A DNA stretch of 64,000 nt from Parasponia andersonii (Eukaryota; Streptophyta; Magnoliopsida; Rosales; Cannabaceae). The notes beneath the pieces were generated by a model. It was given only the letters and a program-made list of their open reading frames with translations. It did not search any database and had not been told where the DNA came from. The stretch covers positions 1,363,890 through 1,427,889 of the forward strand of contig JXTB01000044.1 in the NCBI GenBank assembly GCA_002914805.1, in the 5' to 3' direction. Made by a program: the position numbers and the translations under genes. Positions 35,581 through 49,000 of this stretch are shown here, piece by piece. How positions within the stretch are numbered: position 1 is the first letter of the stretch; each line of letters opens with the position of its first letter.

Positions 35581-36975
35581 TTTGAAAGAAAAGTACTAAA
35601 GCGAAGAAGAGAAAAACGATAGTAGATTCGGGGAAACGACATTAAGTGAGGAAAACGACAATTTATAAAAACGATAGTAAATACAAAATAAGGAAAAAAA
35701 TAATAGCATTTTTATATTTGTTCGGTTTATATTCTTGATTTTAATTATTATTAATTCTAACCTTCACATTTCAAATTTGAATCAAATTCGTGACTTGCAT
35801 GAGTTTTTGACCAAAAATTAACTAAATACCCTTATAAAATTTAAATCACATAAAAAAAATTAATTTTTAAAAAATTTACATAATAAATATTATTAATTCA
35901 AAAAAGAATTGACTTAAAAAAATGTATTATTTAAAATATATTGGCTTTTTCATTTTTTTCTCTCTCTTCTCCCTAATCTTCGTCTTCTTCCCCTTTTTGT
36001 TCTCTCCTTTTTCGGACCTGTACATCACAAAGCATTATAAACATCTAATATCTCTAAACTAATCAACCATTATTTCCTCTTTCTAATTTCAAAAAAACAC
36101 TAAAGTTGCATGCTATATTATGCTATGGTTGATTCACTGAGAATCCTTACATGATGGCATGGCTACAATCTTCCAAATGATACTGTCATCGTAGGTATCG
36201 ATCGACAAAAATGAGAAAAATTGTTACTTGTTTTTCTGTGACTCGTAGGTCATAGCCAGCGTCAATACCAATGGAACTCTCGTCGGATGTGGATACAAGT
36301 TGGATGATATGCTCGCGGTTGGTTTCGAGTAGTTAGGGGGTGGATTTGGGGGTCAAGCAAGAAGGGGTTGGATAGGAGAAGAAGATGATTCGCTGACTAG
36401 GATTTTGACTAGGATTTTGGGTGAGAGATCTATAAATAATAGTTGCTTGCTTGACCATTATGGGTTTTTTTTTTTCTTTGTAAGGAGGATACATTTTGTT
36501 AGTTGTTGTATTAGTGTTTTTGAAGAAGATAAAATGAAAAATAAAGAAGGGATTGCAAAAAAAAAAAAGATGAAAAAGGAGACGAGATAGAAAAACAGAA
36601 CCCCAAGTGTTTTTTTGAGGTTAGAATTTTAAAATTTTTTTATTTTAGTTATTAATTTATTCATTTTAAGTATATATATATATATAATTTTAAAGGGTAC
36701 TTTAGTTAATGTCTTAGTCAAAATAGGCCTTTTAACTCATGAAGGTTATGAATTTGATATAAATTTGAAGTTGATAATAACTAAAATTAAGGCTATAAAT
36801 CAAGCAAACAATGAAACAGAGGGTATAAAAATGTTATTATCCAGTAAGAAAATCTTAACTTAGGAAAAAACGACAACAATTGAAAAGCCACAAAAAATGA
36901 AAAAGAAAATAACAAAATGAAAGAAAACGACAGCTAATAGGAAAATACGACAACAATAGGAAAAGCAGTGAAAAA
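35580..36975. repeat. Inverted-repeat arms with AACGAC motif clusters
   Basis: 35690-35860 and the reverse complement of about 36690-36850 share an order of words (ACATTTTTATA, TTGATTT, TCAAATT, CATGAGTT, TTAACTAAA, TACCCTTTA/TACCCTTAT). Both flanks carry repeated AAAACGACA words (35610-35670; 36868-36960). Copy A has the left arm only (26600-26850). A DNA transposon with long arms is possible, but termini and coding capacity were not found. Confidence 0.4.
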
Positions 36976-38819
36976 AAAAAAAGAGACAAGCTGGCAAAGG
37001 ATTTTGACGCCATAGACGGCACCGGAGCATTGGAAATCCAGCTCCTCTCACTGGGAGGCTCCCAGTCAGAAACTTCAAGCTAGGTATGTTACTAGAAATT
37101 AGAATCCCAAAGATCCATCCATTTAATTACTCATGCGTCACATAAAAGAAAACAAAAATAAAAAAAATGCCAAAAAAAACACTTGTGGTGTTCAATATCA
37201 TATATTAATAGAAGTAGATCACTCACATTTAATCAAATTTTCATGTGGCCATAAGTTACAATTCATTTTAATAAATATCCAGATTTCTTTATAGTAAAAC
37301 AACTGAATTATCAATTTTTAAATTGAATTCATAAGTGTTCATACTTATTATAACAATTCTTATACTAAGTACGTCAATGTATAAAAGTTTTATACTAATA
37401 TATATTAAGTTTTGTAATTATTTTTTTTATCTACATAAATATCATTCTGATGAATTAAAATTTATTTTTCATATTTTTTAATAGTAAAAACTAAGAGAAA
37501 AAATAATATTAATATTATACATCTTTTTATATATATTATTGTAGTCATTGAATTATGATGATAATCTAGCCGTTAAAAAAATATTTATACATAAATTAAA
37601 AAAATAAAAAAAAATTATTAATAAGTCAAAAAATACTACCTGTTGGATTGACGACTATTTTATACTGAGATAAATAATTCAAGATTTAGTAAAACTGATA
37701 TCCATATGTTGGAACTGATCATGTTGCTGAAAATAAAGAAAGGAAAAAAGGTGCCCCTAAAGCTGGACTCAATTTTCAAGACCTATATGGCCCATGGCAA
37801 TTGCCAGAATCCTACGGGACGCAATACGGGTAGTCTGAGCCAGAGCGGCACCCAGGTGGGCCGATCCAAGTTAGAAAATGGGCCTGGTTTAGCTGTCCAA
37901 AGCTCGAGTCTTGGCCTGATATCTCGCTCTTTTTCTTATTTTTTCCTTTATTTTTTTTGAAATACACACCAAAATGAAAAAGCAAGAAAATAATAAAGGG
38001 GGAAATAAATACATGACGTGCAGAACTTGTCCTTTGTGTTACTGTGCTTAATTAAAGAACAAAATTGAAAACAACAAAAACCAGGTGCCTATTTAATACA
38101 ATCCCTGCTACAATCACTTTTGTGAGTGTACAAAAAGTAAATGGAAAACTACAATAGGGATCGAATATTTAATGGATTAATGGCTCTTACAAGGCATACC
38201 GGAAAATTAGATGATGAAATAAATAGTGAAGTACAATTAATTGAAAGTGATGGTTATGAGAATTGAAAGCTCAGCTTTGTAATATTGCACTTGTTTTTCC
38301 CTCTTGATTGGAATTTTAGACCAATATCCAAGACATGTCTGTCTTCCTGCCATTAATTTTTTGCATGGTTAGGATGAGTGTATGTGTAGAGATTAACCTG
38401 TTCCACTACTAAAACGTCTACTACTGAAATTGGCCGTGAATGGTTTTTTTTTTTTATCAATAATATCTGAGAGTTTACCTACTTCATAGCATGGATTTTT
38501 GTGTTTGTTTGCAAACACTACAGTTCTAGATCACACCTTGGAAATGGTACCTAAAGAAACATCACTAGCCAACCTGATACATTATTATTATTATTATTCA
38601 TGTATTACATATTACCACTATAGTATTAGAAAAATGATATAAAATTTCATTATTAGTTGGCAAAGTATATCTTTATTAATAGGTAGGGAAAAAGATACTG
38701 ATATGTGGACCAAGATCTAATTGATGGTGCTACTGCTACAAAGGATGCATGGCCTGTGGCCCCGTGACACCGAACGCCATGTACTTTCTAGATAGGACAT
38801 CACCTCATTTATATGATAT

Positions 38820-40601
38820 TGTTAGAATTTATGGACTAAAAATATGTTTATTTTAGATATTTATTGAATTAATAAAATGATATTTTTTTTATTTAAATTT
38901 GTACATAATTAGTATATCATTAAATATCAGAAAATTTCTGTTTTATTTATGTGATCATAAATTTAGTATATAAATGTTATATACATGAGGATTAAATTTA
39001 TGAATAATAAACTAAATATAGTCCGTAATAATTAATTAAAATTTGAGATCTTTAATTAAATATTATTAGTATGGTCCATTAACATTGAGAATGCAATAGT
39101 CTTACCTGGACTATTGATGTGTTGACATCACAATGGAGGTACTTTATATAATTCGATTATATAGGATTGGACCATACATGATTTGAATCTCACATAAATT
39201 TCGTTAACTGTTGAGAGTTCAAATAATGTCACTAGATGATCATATATAGATCAATCTTAATCCTGAGTAGTTATAGACTCCTATTTATAACATTATATTT
39301 TTTAACATACTTGTTAAAGGTTTATTTTTTAATCAGATCAAAATACTTGTATCTTGGGAGCATGAGGAGATGAGTAGCTGGGAATGTAACTTACAGATAT
39401 GGAATCCATTCCTTCCATTAGGAAGCTAGAAAAATGATTTCCTTGTATATTCAGGACTTGAACAGTTTGAGTACTCAATTTATAATAGATTTATAAATTA
39501 ATTGTTCATTAGAGAATCAACGGTACACAAGGATAAAGATGTAATTAGAGAGGTAAACGGAATATAACCTAACTCCAATTATGAATTGTCTATGGAGGAT
39601 TGAACTACATGTAATGATTAAATCGATGGATTGCTCGCTGTTTTCTGAATAAATTAATTCTGTAATTTCAAAAGTGCAATTCCGAATTTTTAGTGGTGTA
39701 ATACTGGAATTAATAAATTAGACAAATTAATTAATGAGTTTAATTAATTGTCATAATTTACTAGAGCTTGAATTACAGGTACATAGGTCCGTAATTCTAC
39801 CTCCTCTTACAGATGTTGTATTGGATATTACATTATTTCTGTTACTGCACATTTTGTAGATAAATTGTTTGTCTATAATAATTAATAATTGTTATTAATT
39901 AATTAATTGAAATTTATGGAGAGATAAGTTTCCTAATTTGTTTAAATTTTGAATTTAAAAATATCTAATTATTAGATAATTAGATAAACAGAAATTGGGA
40001 AACTGACTGAAAGTAAAACACTTTTATAAATTATCTGCTAGTTTATATATATATATATATATTTATTAGATAATTAGATAAACAGAAATTGGGAAACTGA
40101 CTGAAAGTAAAACACTTTTATAAATTATCTGCTAGTTTATATATATATATATATATATATATTAATTTGATTAATATAATTATTTATTAAATAGTTTAAT
40201 AAATATATATAAAGGAAACCTAGTAGATAATAGAGAGATACTACATATTATTTTCTACAGAACCTCCATAAACTAAAAAGAAAAATAAGAGAGTCTTTCT
40301 ATTATCTGTAGAACAAAACTCTTGCTTGTAAGTGCTTAAAGTATGAGTTTTAAGAAATTGTACGCAACGCCCACACACGTTCATCCAGTTGTACTTGAAA
40401 CTTAGATTGGAAGATCGTGGTTAAGAAGATAGTAAAATTAGGATCCACTGATGGGCTACAAGAGGTATTAGATCTATTCTCTATATATGTTCCTATTTAT
40501 TATGAATTAATATTATGCACTCATATAATTAACTGTTTTGAAAAAAATTTTGAATATTCCTAGATCAATCTTTCAATACGAAAATCATTTTTAATCCAAA
40601 G
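38820..40601 (+). mobile_element. Candidate solo LTR or LTR-like repeat
   Basis: Begins TGTTAGAATTT after GATAT (38815-38819), and GATAT recurs at 40602-40606. A TATA-like ATATATAAAGGAAACC (about 40203-40218), followed by a leader ending in AGAGAGTCTTTC, fits an LTR promoter. The right end lacks the usual CA, so family and borders are uncertain. Confidence 0.35.
39971..40160. repeat. Two tandem copies of a 94-bp unit
   Basis: 39971-40064 and 40065 onward are essentially identical, each starting ATTAGATAATTAGATAAACA and ending in an AT run. The lack of divergence indicates a recent duplication. Confidence 0.93.
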
Positions 40602-43600
40602 GATATGCCCTAATTACTTTGGACTATGCCCTTTTATTTAATGCCTAATTCTTTGTTCTAGTAGCGTTGTTTCATTATGTATATAAAAACAAGTCAGATG
40701 GTTGTATGGCAAAATTGCAGGCACATATATGAACACTTTCATCTTAAGTACGCCTCTCTGAATTGATGGACCTTGACTATTATTTGTGTATAGAAAAATC
40801 TTCCATATAATAGAAATTAAATGATTGGGAGTCTCAATTTTCAATAGACTCCTTACCATATCGTCAACGTAAAGGAGCCCAAAATAGACCTTTTTGAAGT
40901 TCGAGGTACTATTTTTTAATTTCAAAATCATAATAGAGTTTTTAAAGGTTTTCATAAATCTTTTCGTGACATTTTCACGAGGGTATAATGGGGTTTCTAA
41001 AGAAGAGGCAATCAATGACGTTGTGACTAACTAGTATTGTACATTTTAAAGAGAAAATAATACTATCCGATGCTTAGTTACAACTTAGTATAGATTTGGG
41101 GTAATAGTCACAAGATCACCGAATAATTAATGATGTTTTTGCATTAAGTTGGTGCCTCTTTATTATTATTGTTTTTTTTTTTTAAAGAAAAAAAGTGATG
41201 CCTCTTTATCTCTAATAATGATATATGATGACTTATTGTCGTTTTCCAAACATCAGCGATGGTTTTTTTCTCCATCGTTGCGTGCCATACTGCCATGTGT
41301 GATTGCGAAGAGGCTTGTACCGTCGTTTTCTGTTCTGAATGATGTCGTTTTTGGGGTTTATGTTGTATCAACTGTTTGTTTTCCCGAACTTCTTGATATA
41401 ATCTCATTGAAATATTAGCGACACCAATTTTCGCGTCGTTCTTTTGTTATGAACTTATGAGCTCCTAACCACACTTTTTGGTCGTGAAGCCGTGGTTTTC
41501 TTCCGCGTTTCCATTATGTCGTTATCTTTTATGAATAACGCCATTTTTTAAGATGTCGTATATTATCTCCACTTTCTTTGTGGAATAAAGTAACATTAAA
41601 CGCTATTATCTTTTGACCATTATTCGGTTACCAAAATTGATAAAATACACTACCCTACATTATCTGGCCAGGTATGCATGTCAGAGAACTAATAACAATA
41701 TTAAAGTTAATTGCTTTTAACATAAATATGTTTTCTTTCTTGAGAGAAAACTAATTACTATTAGAAAATAAAAAAGGTAAAATCATTTACCCTTACAATT
41801 ACACATTCTAATAGAATAAGAGGTTTTCCATTCGGATAACCCTATTCTCTAATCCTCCAAAAAGGTTGTCTTTGCTCTCCAATTACCTGACAAATTAACA
41901 AAAATATAAAATCTCATTTAACAGTTATTTTTAAATTTAAAAAAAAAAAACAGTTGTTACTGATAACGTCTTGGTAAATGAGACAGTTTTTGAGATAATA
42001 AATTGAGATATGTGATTTCATTATAGGGCATATGACCCTCAAATTTTTAAATTTCAATTTTCACTCTAATGTCTTTGAAGATATTCTATTATCTCCCCAT
42101 TTGCCCAGCTGAATATTGACAATTTTAAATTTTACCTTTATATTTAAAAACAAAATCAGTAATATCCGTCATTTGTCTTATTAAATTTTACTTAAATTAT
42201 TTTTAAATACCTAATTCTTCCTACATTTTTATGAATATTTATTCTTTGGAATTTTTAATCCAATGTTTGCCTCGTTGAGTTTATCCCAAAGATTTTTTTT
42301 AGAATATACTCCCCTGACAAAAAAATTTTAGCTCGGTCACTAGTTTTATCATGTAAACATACGATGTCTTTCAAATAAAAACCTGAGACATCAAATAACA
42401 CATAATCAAACACTAATAAATGCTAACTTGAACTTACGGATTAAAATTGAGTTGCTAACTTGCTATATAGTAAGATATAAAAAAAAAATATATAAAATAT
42501 TTATCAAAACCAAAAAATGAATAAAGAAAGCCAGAACCACATGGACCCAAATACCCTTGTCGGCAGTTATAAATAAAAACTTTAAAAGGAGAAGAAGAAA
42601 AACAAAAAAAAAAAAAAAGCAAAATTCGGGGAGCACATGCATTGGTGAATAGGAATAGCAAAGGGACAATATTTAGAATCTTCAATACCCTAGTTAAAAT
42701 AAGTTATCTGTCATTTATTTGTTTTAGGGACACATGAAGGCTGCATGGGGACCCCTATTCAAAAAGACGAATTTGAAGCCGTTGTTTCTCTTACCCACAT
42801 GGGATGTCGGTACCTTATTGTTATTGGTCAAAACGGTCTCACGTCCTCTGTTTTCACTAACTTTGACTCACCCGCTGGCGGGGCTAAATTTCTCCTTTTC
42901 AAACTTTGACTTTTCATGCCTGCATCTGCATTTGCTTGTAGTATGCTACTAGTATTTGAATTTTGATGATTTTTATTTTGAAATGTTACTAACACATCTT
43001 ATTATACGACCAAAATGTGAGTGTATCTTTTGAATATATTATACGATCAAAACGTGATTGTATAATTTGAATGTACTATACGATTAAAATGTAAGTATCA
43101 TCATTTGATAACAAAACAAAAATTGGTATATAAAATTAGTGCTTTATTGCATAGAGAATCTCTGCATGCATGGATTTTTCATCTAATAAGCTATTTCTTC
43201 TATGAATACATACCATGTTTGACATTTTCTCAAAAAAGGAATAATTATAAAAATTTCTCCTTGAATTTGACTAAATTAAATAGTCTTTTAATGTTAAACC
43301 GCTGACTCAAAGTTAAAACAAACAAAAAAAAAGACTAAAATATACATTCAAATCAAAATTTAGTTAATCATCCCTATGAGCTCCCATAAAATAATTTAGA
43401 TAAATATGAAAAAAAATTAAAAACTAAAAAGACAAAAAAAAAAAAAAGAAAAAAAAAGACTGAATATTGAACAATAAACTATTTTCTTTTTCAACTTTGG
43501 TTTTTGTTTTCAATTGTGTTTTTAATTTGAAATTGTTTTAATTTTGATTCTTCGTTATTTCCAGAAAGCAAATATGGACGGTGTAATTCAGCTAAAATGG

Positions 43601-44907
43601 AAAGGATGATTCCCATTTTCAAAGAATACCATTATACATATTACATACTGAAAGTGAAATACCATATTGTTTATTAGATAATACTATAAATAAACGTATC
43701 TTCGAATTTATAACTTATTTTGTAATATATACTCGGGACTTATTGGAAGAGCCAAATATTGAAAACATAAATAAAAAATAAAAATGGTTAGATGGGGTTA
43801 AGTTTTTCAAAAGAGAAGCATACCCATAAACAATAATTTAGTGATAATCCGCAAAGGGTCAAAGTTAAAAAGTCTTTGTATGATTTTAATTTTGCTCAAT
43901 TTTTTATCTCTTTATGATATACAATAAAACACGATATTTTCAAAATTAACAAGTTCCTTTTGTGATTGATTTTGGAGGATTATTTTTAATTTTTGAAAAT
44001 AATTGAAAAAAATATCGGAAAAAAGGATGCAGCAAATTTAGAGTTTACCTGGATTCTCTTCAGTTATTTTTATTTAAATAAATTGAAACTAGAACTGAAA
44101 TTTTGTTTTGATTTTTAAATTTTAAAAACAAAAAATATGTTGATAAACTTATTTTCATTATTTATTTCTAAAAATAAAAAATAATAAATAATGACAAAAA
44201 AAATCATATAAATTTATATTTGTATATATACGTATATGAATACTAATCCAGTATGTATCTTTTTTTTACTTATACATAGGATATCATTTTAGTCAATAAA
44301 AATTTATCATGTATTTTTTTTATAATAAAAAATAAGAAAAAGAATTAGTATTAATGATAGAAATAGTATTAATGATATACTTTTTTTTATGCACCTCATA
44401 ATACTTATACATAGATAAAAAAATACTTATTAAATTGACAACTATATTTATATACACTTATGTATAAATGTATACATATTTTTTAGTTTTTAAAATTTGT
44501 TTCAATAAAATAAAAATAGTAGAAATTTTTTGTTACAATTTTTTCTTGAAAATTTTGGTAATAAATTTAAAAAAAAACAAAAATAAAATTGCTAAGCAAA
44601 CTTTCAAAAAAAAAATTCCATTCTTTTGTTTAAGAAAGAAAAAAAAAACAAAAATAAATCCGAACATGCCTTAAAAGTCTATCGTGTAACCGCCGTGTTT
44701 TAATAAATAAAAGATGTTTTCATTAATATTATAATCACATAGTAACCCTACTACTACAGTTGTAATACACCACAATAAATTAGTCAAAGTTTTCCAAATA
44801 ACTACATTCGTATTGGTATATCCTAACTACATTTGATATTTTTTTAATGGCTAATATCATCCTAACTACATTATTTTAAATAAAAAAATTCCTAGCTATA
44901 GAATAAC

Positions 44908-45731
44908 TGTTGGAGCGGTTTCTCACCAGCCGTCCACGTGTCTCGAACTGCCGACGGGGTATTCTCCAACTGTCCACGTGTCCTTGCTGTCTCAAAGCTC
45001 TCTGAACTCTAAGCAAGATCGGAGAGGCGGGGATGACTACCTGCAAAGACTCTCCGATGTTTAAGTCAATAGTTTATCTTTATGTTGGGTAGCAAGGAAA
45101 ATATTTCAGTATGAATATCTATTTGTTTTCTTTTTGTTCACAGACTTTTTTATACATATCAGTTTTTTGTGCATACATGCCCCTCTCGGGAACGCATGGT
45201 TTCTATATATGTAGTCCTGAGATAGCGAACAGCCTCATTCTGCATCCCAGGAATGAGTACCTTTCACCTCAAGATCTTTTTTAACAGTCACGGGCCGAGA
45301 TTTCTGTTATCTCCTCTGTGCTACCGTGGCCTGATTTTCGCCGCCTCCTACGGCTTCAATCTGTCAGGAGTAAGATTTGGGCAACTCGCCGTTTTGTCAG
45401 GACGGCTTGTCCCTGGCACACACACCTACCTAGGATCGTATTAAATGCTCTGTCTGGGTCTGGAGCCATGGGTTGCTTTCCATTATATTCAGTCTGAAGA
45501 CCCTTGGGGCTTCTGACCCCCAGCTGTCGAGGTAAGGGCCGCTGTTCCCAGATGGCAGACCCTTGGGGCTTCCGACCCCTAGCTGTCGAGGTTGGGGTCT
45601 GACTGGGCCAAACCGTCTGGGGTCAGTGATGGACTCGGCCCTAATCTCAGACGGCCCAATGGCCGATTGTGAGATCACGTGTGATCCGCGTGGCCTTCCT
45701 CGTGGCATAAGGTTCGGGAACGGGTCCCACA
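44908..45731 (-). mobile_element. 3' LTR of element 2
   Basis: 824 bp, TGTTGGAGCGG to GGTCCCACA on the plus strand (reverse complement is the sense LTR). It is longer than the partner LTR because a segment near 45481-45600 around 'gacccttggggctt' is duplicated. Confidence 0.93.
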
Positions 45732-45760
45732 ACTGCCCCCATTTCCCTACTTGATAGATT
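45732..45760 (-). promoter_or_regulatory. Polypurine tract of element 2
   Basis: On the minus strand AGGGAAATGGGGGCAG lies directly before the 3' LTR start TGTGGGACC, the place and composition expected for plus-strand priming. Element 1 has the same tract at 16930-16948. Confidence 0.8.
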
Positions 45761-46072
45761 CGTGTCTATCAAGTGGGGAAATCGTCTCTTCGCTTCTCCA
45801 ATCCGAGGGACGCACGTGGTTCCCTCTTCCCGATGCGGAGATATGCCATCCCTCATCACGAGATCTGTTTGAATTTTGAAGTTCTGACTGTTCGGTTTCT
45901 TTTATTCTCTCCTCTTTCAGAAAAACTTTTCGGCTTCCCCCCTTCAAAAACCGCAACTGTGTTCATTTGTCATTTTACCAAAATTTTCAATCACCCCAAC
46001 CTCATAACATCCTAGGGTTTCAGCTTCCTTCTTTTCTAAAGACTCTTATTCTTCCAGTTGTTTTTCAGAACA

Positions 46073-49000
46073 ATGGCTTCGAATCAAAGTCAGGAATTGC
46101 AACCTGTTATGGATTCAGAACTAGACTCACTGAGGAGGCAGCTCTGCCTCCCCGGGGGAGTGACGCTTCAACGAATTAAGGGTCCTGCAGATTGGTACCT
46201 TCACCCCTGCGCCCCCGAGGGTTCCATCATCTTGGGCAGGAAGCATTTGGACTGCCTGCGATTCCCTCTTCCTCCCCTAATCCATCAATTTTTTGCCTTG
46301 ACGGGAATCCATCCGATGCAACTGAATGCAAACGGGATTATGATTCTGATGGGGCTCTCTGCCCTGTCAGTTATCTATAACATGCATATCGACGTGGAGG
46401 TGGTCTTTTATGCTTATAAACTCGTTCTCATCCCTAAGAAGGGCTCCTATCCCACCTTCTATCTCCAGCCGCTGCCTGGGCGCCACATCTTTTGGGGCTG
46501 CCGCGGTTAGACAAACAATAGGACTCTCACGCCAGGCTTTATGCCGTTGGAGGGGCGTGGTGCTCCCCTTGGGTGAACGGAGAGCATTTTCAAGTCCCTT
46601 CAGTCTTCCTGCAGAGTAAGTATTAGACCATGATCTTTGGGTCTGAGTCCTCTCTTGATATTATTGCTCATGTTACTTTACCCTGTGCAGCTTCAGCAGA
46701 AGAAAGCAGGTTTGAACCGCACCTGTCGGCTGGGCGGCTCAAAAGCCCGGAGGGGATCATAATCTTCAGCACCCCGGGGGAATGCCGGCACATTCAAACC
46801 GTCCTCAACCCCCTGACGATGAACCTGATACCCAGGATGGTCTCATACCTTCCCTTTCCTTTGGATACCTGGGTCATCACCAAGCACCTGAGGAGTCGAC
46901 TTGACGCCTCCGCCCTGAACCGATTTCGCCGGGACAAAAGCGACCAGATCACCATGGTGAGTCGGCAGGTTGCGGCTTCAAGCCAGCTGGCGGGCACCAA
47001 CGATCTGGTAGCGCAATCCAATCACGAACTTGAGGAGGCCGTGAGGCTTGTGGCCGCGGAGTGCGTCAGGGTCCGCGAGAAAGAAAACGTCGCCCCCAAA
47101 AGGGTTAGGGGTAAGTCTATTTTTAAATCTTCGAATCTTTGTGGGTCGGGCCGCAACCGCAAACTAATCTCGTTGTTTATTTTTCACAGGTTCTGAGTCG
47201 GGTCCGTCAGCCGGTCCCTCTCCCATCAAAGGGAGAGCCACGGCGTCAAAAGCTCAAGCCAAGGCGTCTGCTGGCCGGCGCCTCATGGCGCATTCGGGAG
47301 GAGCAGAATCAGCGGTTCCCCGCTCCGACACTGGCGGATCTCCTCCCGGGGGACCGTCTGCCCTTCTGATCACGCGCGGGGAAGCGACGACACCAGGTCT
47401 GACTGGAGAGTCTGCAGCAGCGATCTCCCCCACCCTTGACTCCGGTTTGAAATCGAGCACCGTTAGCCTCGGTGGAGAGATCGCCGAGCTCAGTGGGGGA
47501 GTTCCAAGACTGAAATCCAAACTCTCCTCCCCTCCTCCGATCCTTACAAAGCGGCAACGCGAGGTCGGCTCGTCAAATGAGGAAGAGGGCCAGGTGGAGA
47601 AGAGGGGCAGGGTCGTCCTTTCGTCCGATAGTGACAATGATGGGGCGATGCTGACCCTTCTAAGGAGGAAACGGTCAGCACGCGGCGGCCAGTCCGGAGG
47701 AGGTGTACCGCCTCCCTCCGTGCTCGACGACGTCCCTGACAGCTCCGGGCCTTCCTCCGTCCCTATCGCTCCTACTCTGGAGGCGTGCCCGGCGGATGGA
47801 GAGGATGCCTTTATGACTGTCGAGGAGGAGCCGTGTTCCCCGGGCATAGATGATGCACAAAGGGATGATCCAGCCACGGAGCTGGAGCTGGAGGCCCTTA
47901 CTCCAGAGAATGTCGAGCTTGTCACCACCCGCACTCTCACGCAGGTTTGTCACACTTGGGTGTTTTTATGTTTTTTCAACGTCTTTGATAAATTCCGACC
48001 CCCTCCTTTGTTGCTTAACTTGCAGCTGTCTGCCATTCGGTCCTTCTACTCTGCTCGCGTCAAGGGTCTGATCGAAGAGCTGAACTCTCATTCTGCACTG
48101 GCCGAGTGCAGCGAGGCCGCCCTCGCCGAATTGAGGTCTGACTTTGATATATATCGGGGCCTCGAAGAAGCGAGGGTTAGCAGCGCAGTGGCGCACGCCA
48201 TGAGTGTTGAGAAAGCCAGAAGTGAGGAGTTAGCTGCGAGATTAGCTCAAGCAGAGGCCGACAGGCTTGCCCAATCCGAAGCCGCCAGGTTGGCTCAGGG
48301 CGAGCTGAGGATCAAAGAGCAAGAGCTCCAGAGTACGGGGGCAGAGATGGGATTGGCCTTCATCGCTCGAGACCAGGCTGTTGAAGATGCCAAAGAAGCG
48401 AGGAAAGCCGAGGCGGCGGCCAAGCTAGACGCCCATGCTCTGCAACGCAGACTTGATCGGTCCCACGAGGTAAACCGATATCTCTTTTTGGACCATAAAA
48501 ATCTGATGGGTGCTCAGGTGGAGACATCTCGTAAACATTGCGCAGACCTCGTTGGTATTAATTCTTTAATGGTCGACTTATCGCAGCGGCAGGCAGAACT
48601 CAGATTGGCGGCGCTGAAGGATAGACTGGCGGATACGGAGAAGTTAAAAACAAGGTACCAGAAGCAGGTGGACGTTCTTTTTGCGGAAAGTTATAGGTCT
48701 GGCTGGGAGAATAGAGAATTTGAAAACCATGCTGAGGTGGTGACGCCAGACCAATTTGACGATCAGAAAGGTGTCGAGAGGGACCACTACTCCATCAAGC
48801 ACTACATGCAGCAGCTCAGGGACGAGATCAGAATTATATACCCATCCGACGTGCTGGAGATGCTTGCTGCGAAAAAGGATGGGCCCTCTACATCTGCCCC
48901 CGGTGCCGCAGAGCTTATCCCTGCTTCTGGTCCGCCAGATCGAACTCCGGAAGCCCCGGTCATTCAGCCTAGCCTCGGGGTCTCAATCGGTGAAGGGTCT

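Larger units (their letters stand above)
27468..36501. repeat. Segmental duplication copy B (complete unit)
   Basis: About 9.0-kb tandem unit directly following copy A. The right end is set by loss of similarity after 'ggaggatacattttgtta' (27447-27467 in A, 36483-36501 in B). The left end follows from head-to-tail adjacency. It holds the MITE at 28028, a second candidate MITE, the complete VOC gene and AT-rich DNA. Confidence 0.85.
36976..44907. other. Long intergenic region, AT-rich, repeat-bearing
   Basis: No gene is supported over 7.9 kb. Listed separately are an LTR-like stretch (38820-40601) and a 94-bp tandem repeat. 37700-37930 is an island of higher GC with no recognisable product. 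41140-41600 carries repeated 'gtcgtttt' and 'gtcgtt' words, the complement of the AACGAC words near 36900. 43400-44700 is mostly A/T tracts. Confidence 0.5.

Noticed and set aside
37706-37960. 84-residue ORF in a GC-richer island
   Set aside because: No domain, no splice context and a low-complexity end; left as unassigned intergenic DNA.
41144-41418. Overlapping ORFs on both strands around 41.2 kb
   Set aside because: They cover the 'gtcgttt'-rich repeat zone and have no conserved features.
47254-47940. 228-residue minus-strand ORF
   Set aside because: Shadow of the serine/proline-rich part of the extra opposite-strand gene; Ser/Pro low complexity.
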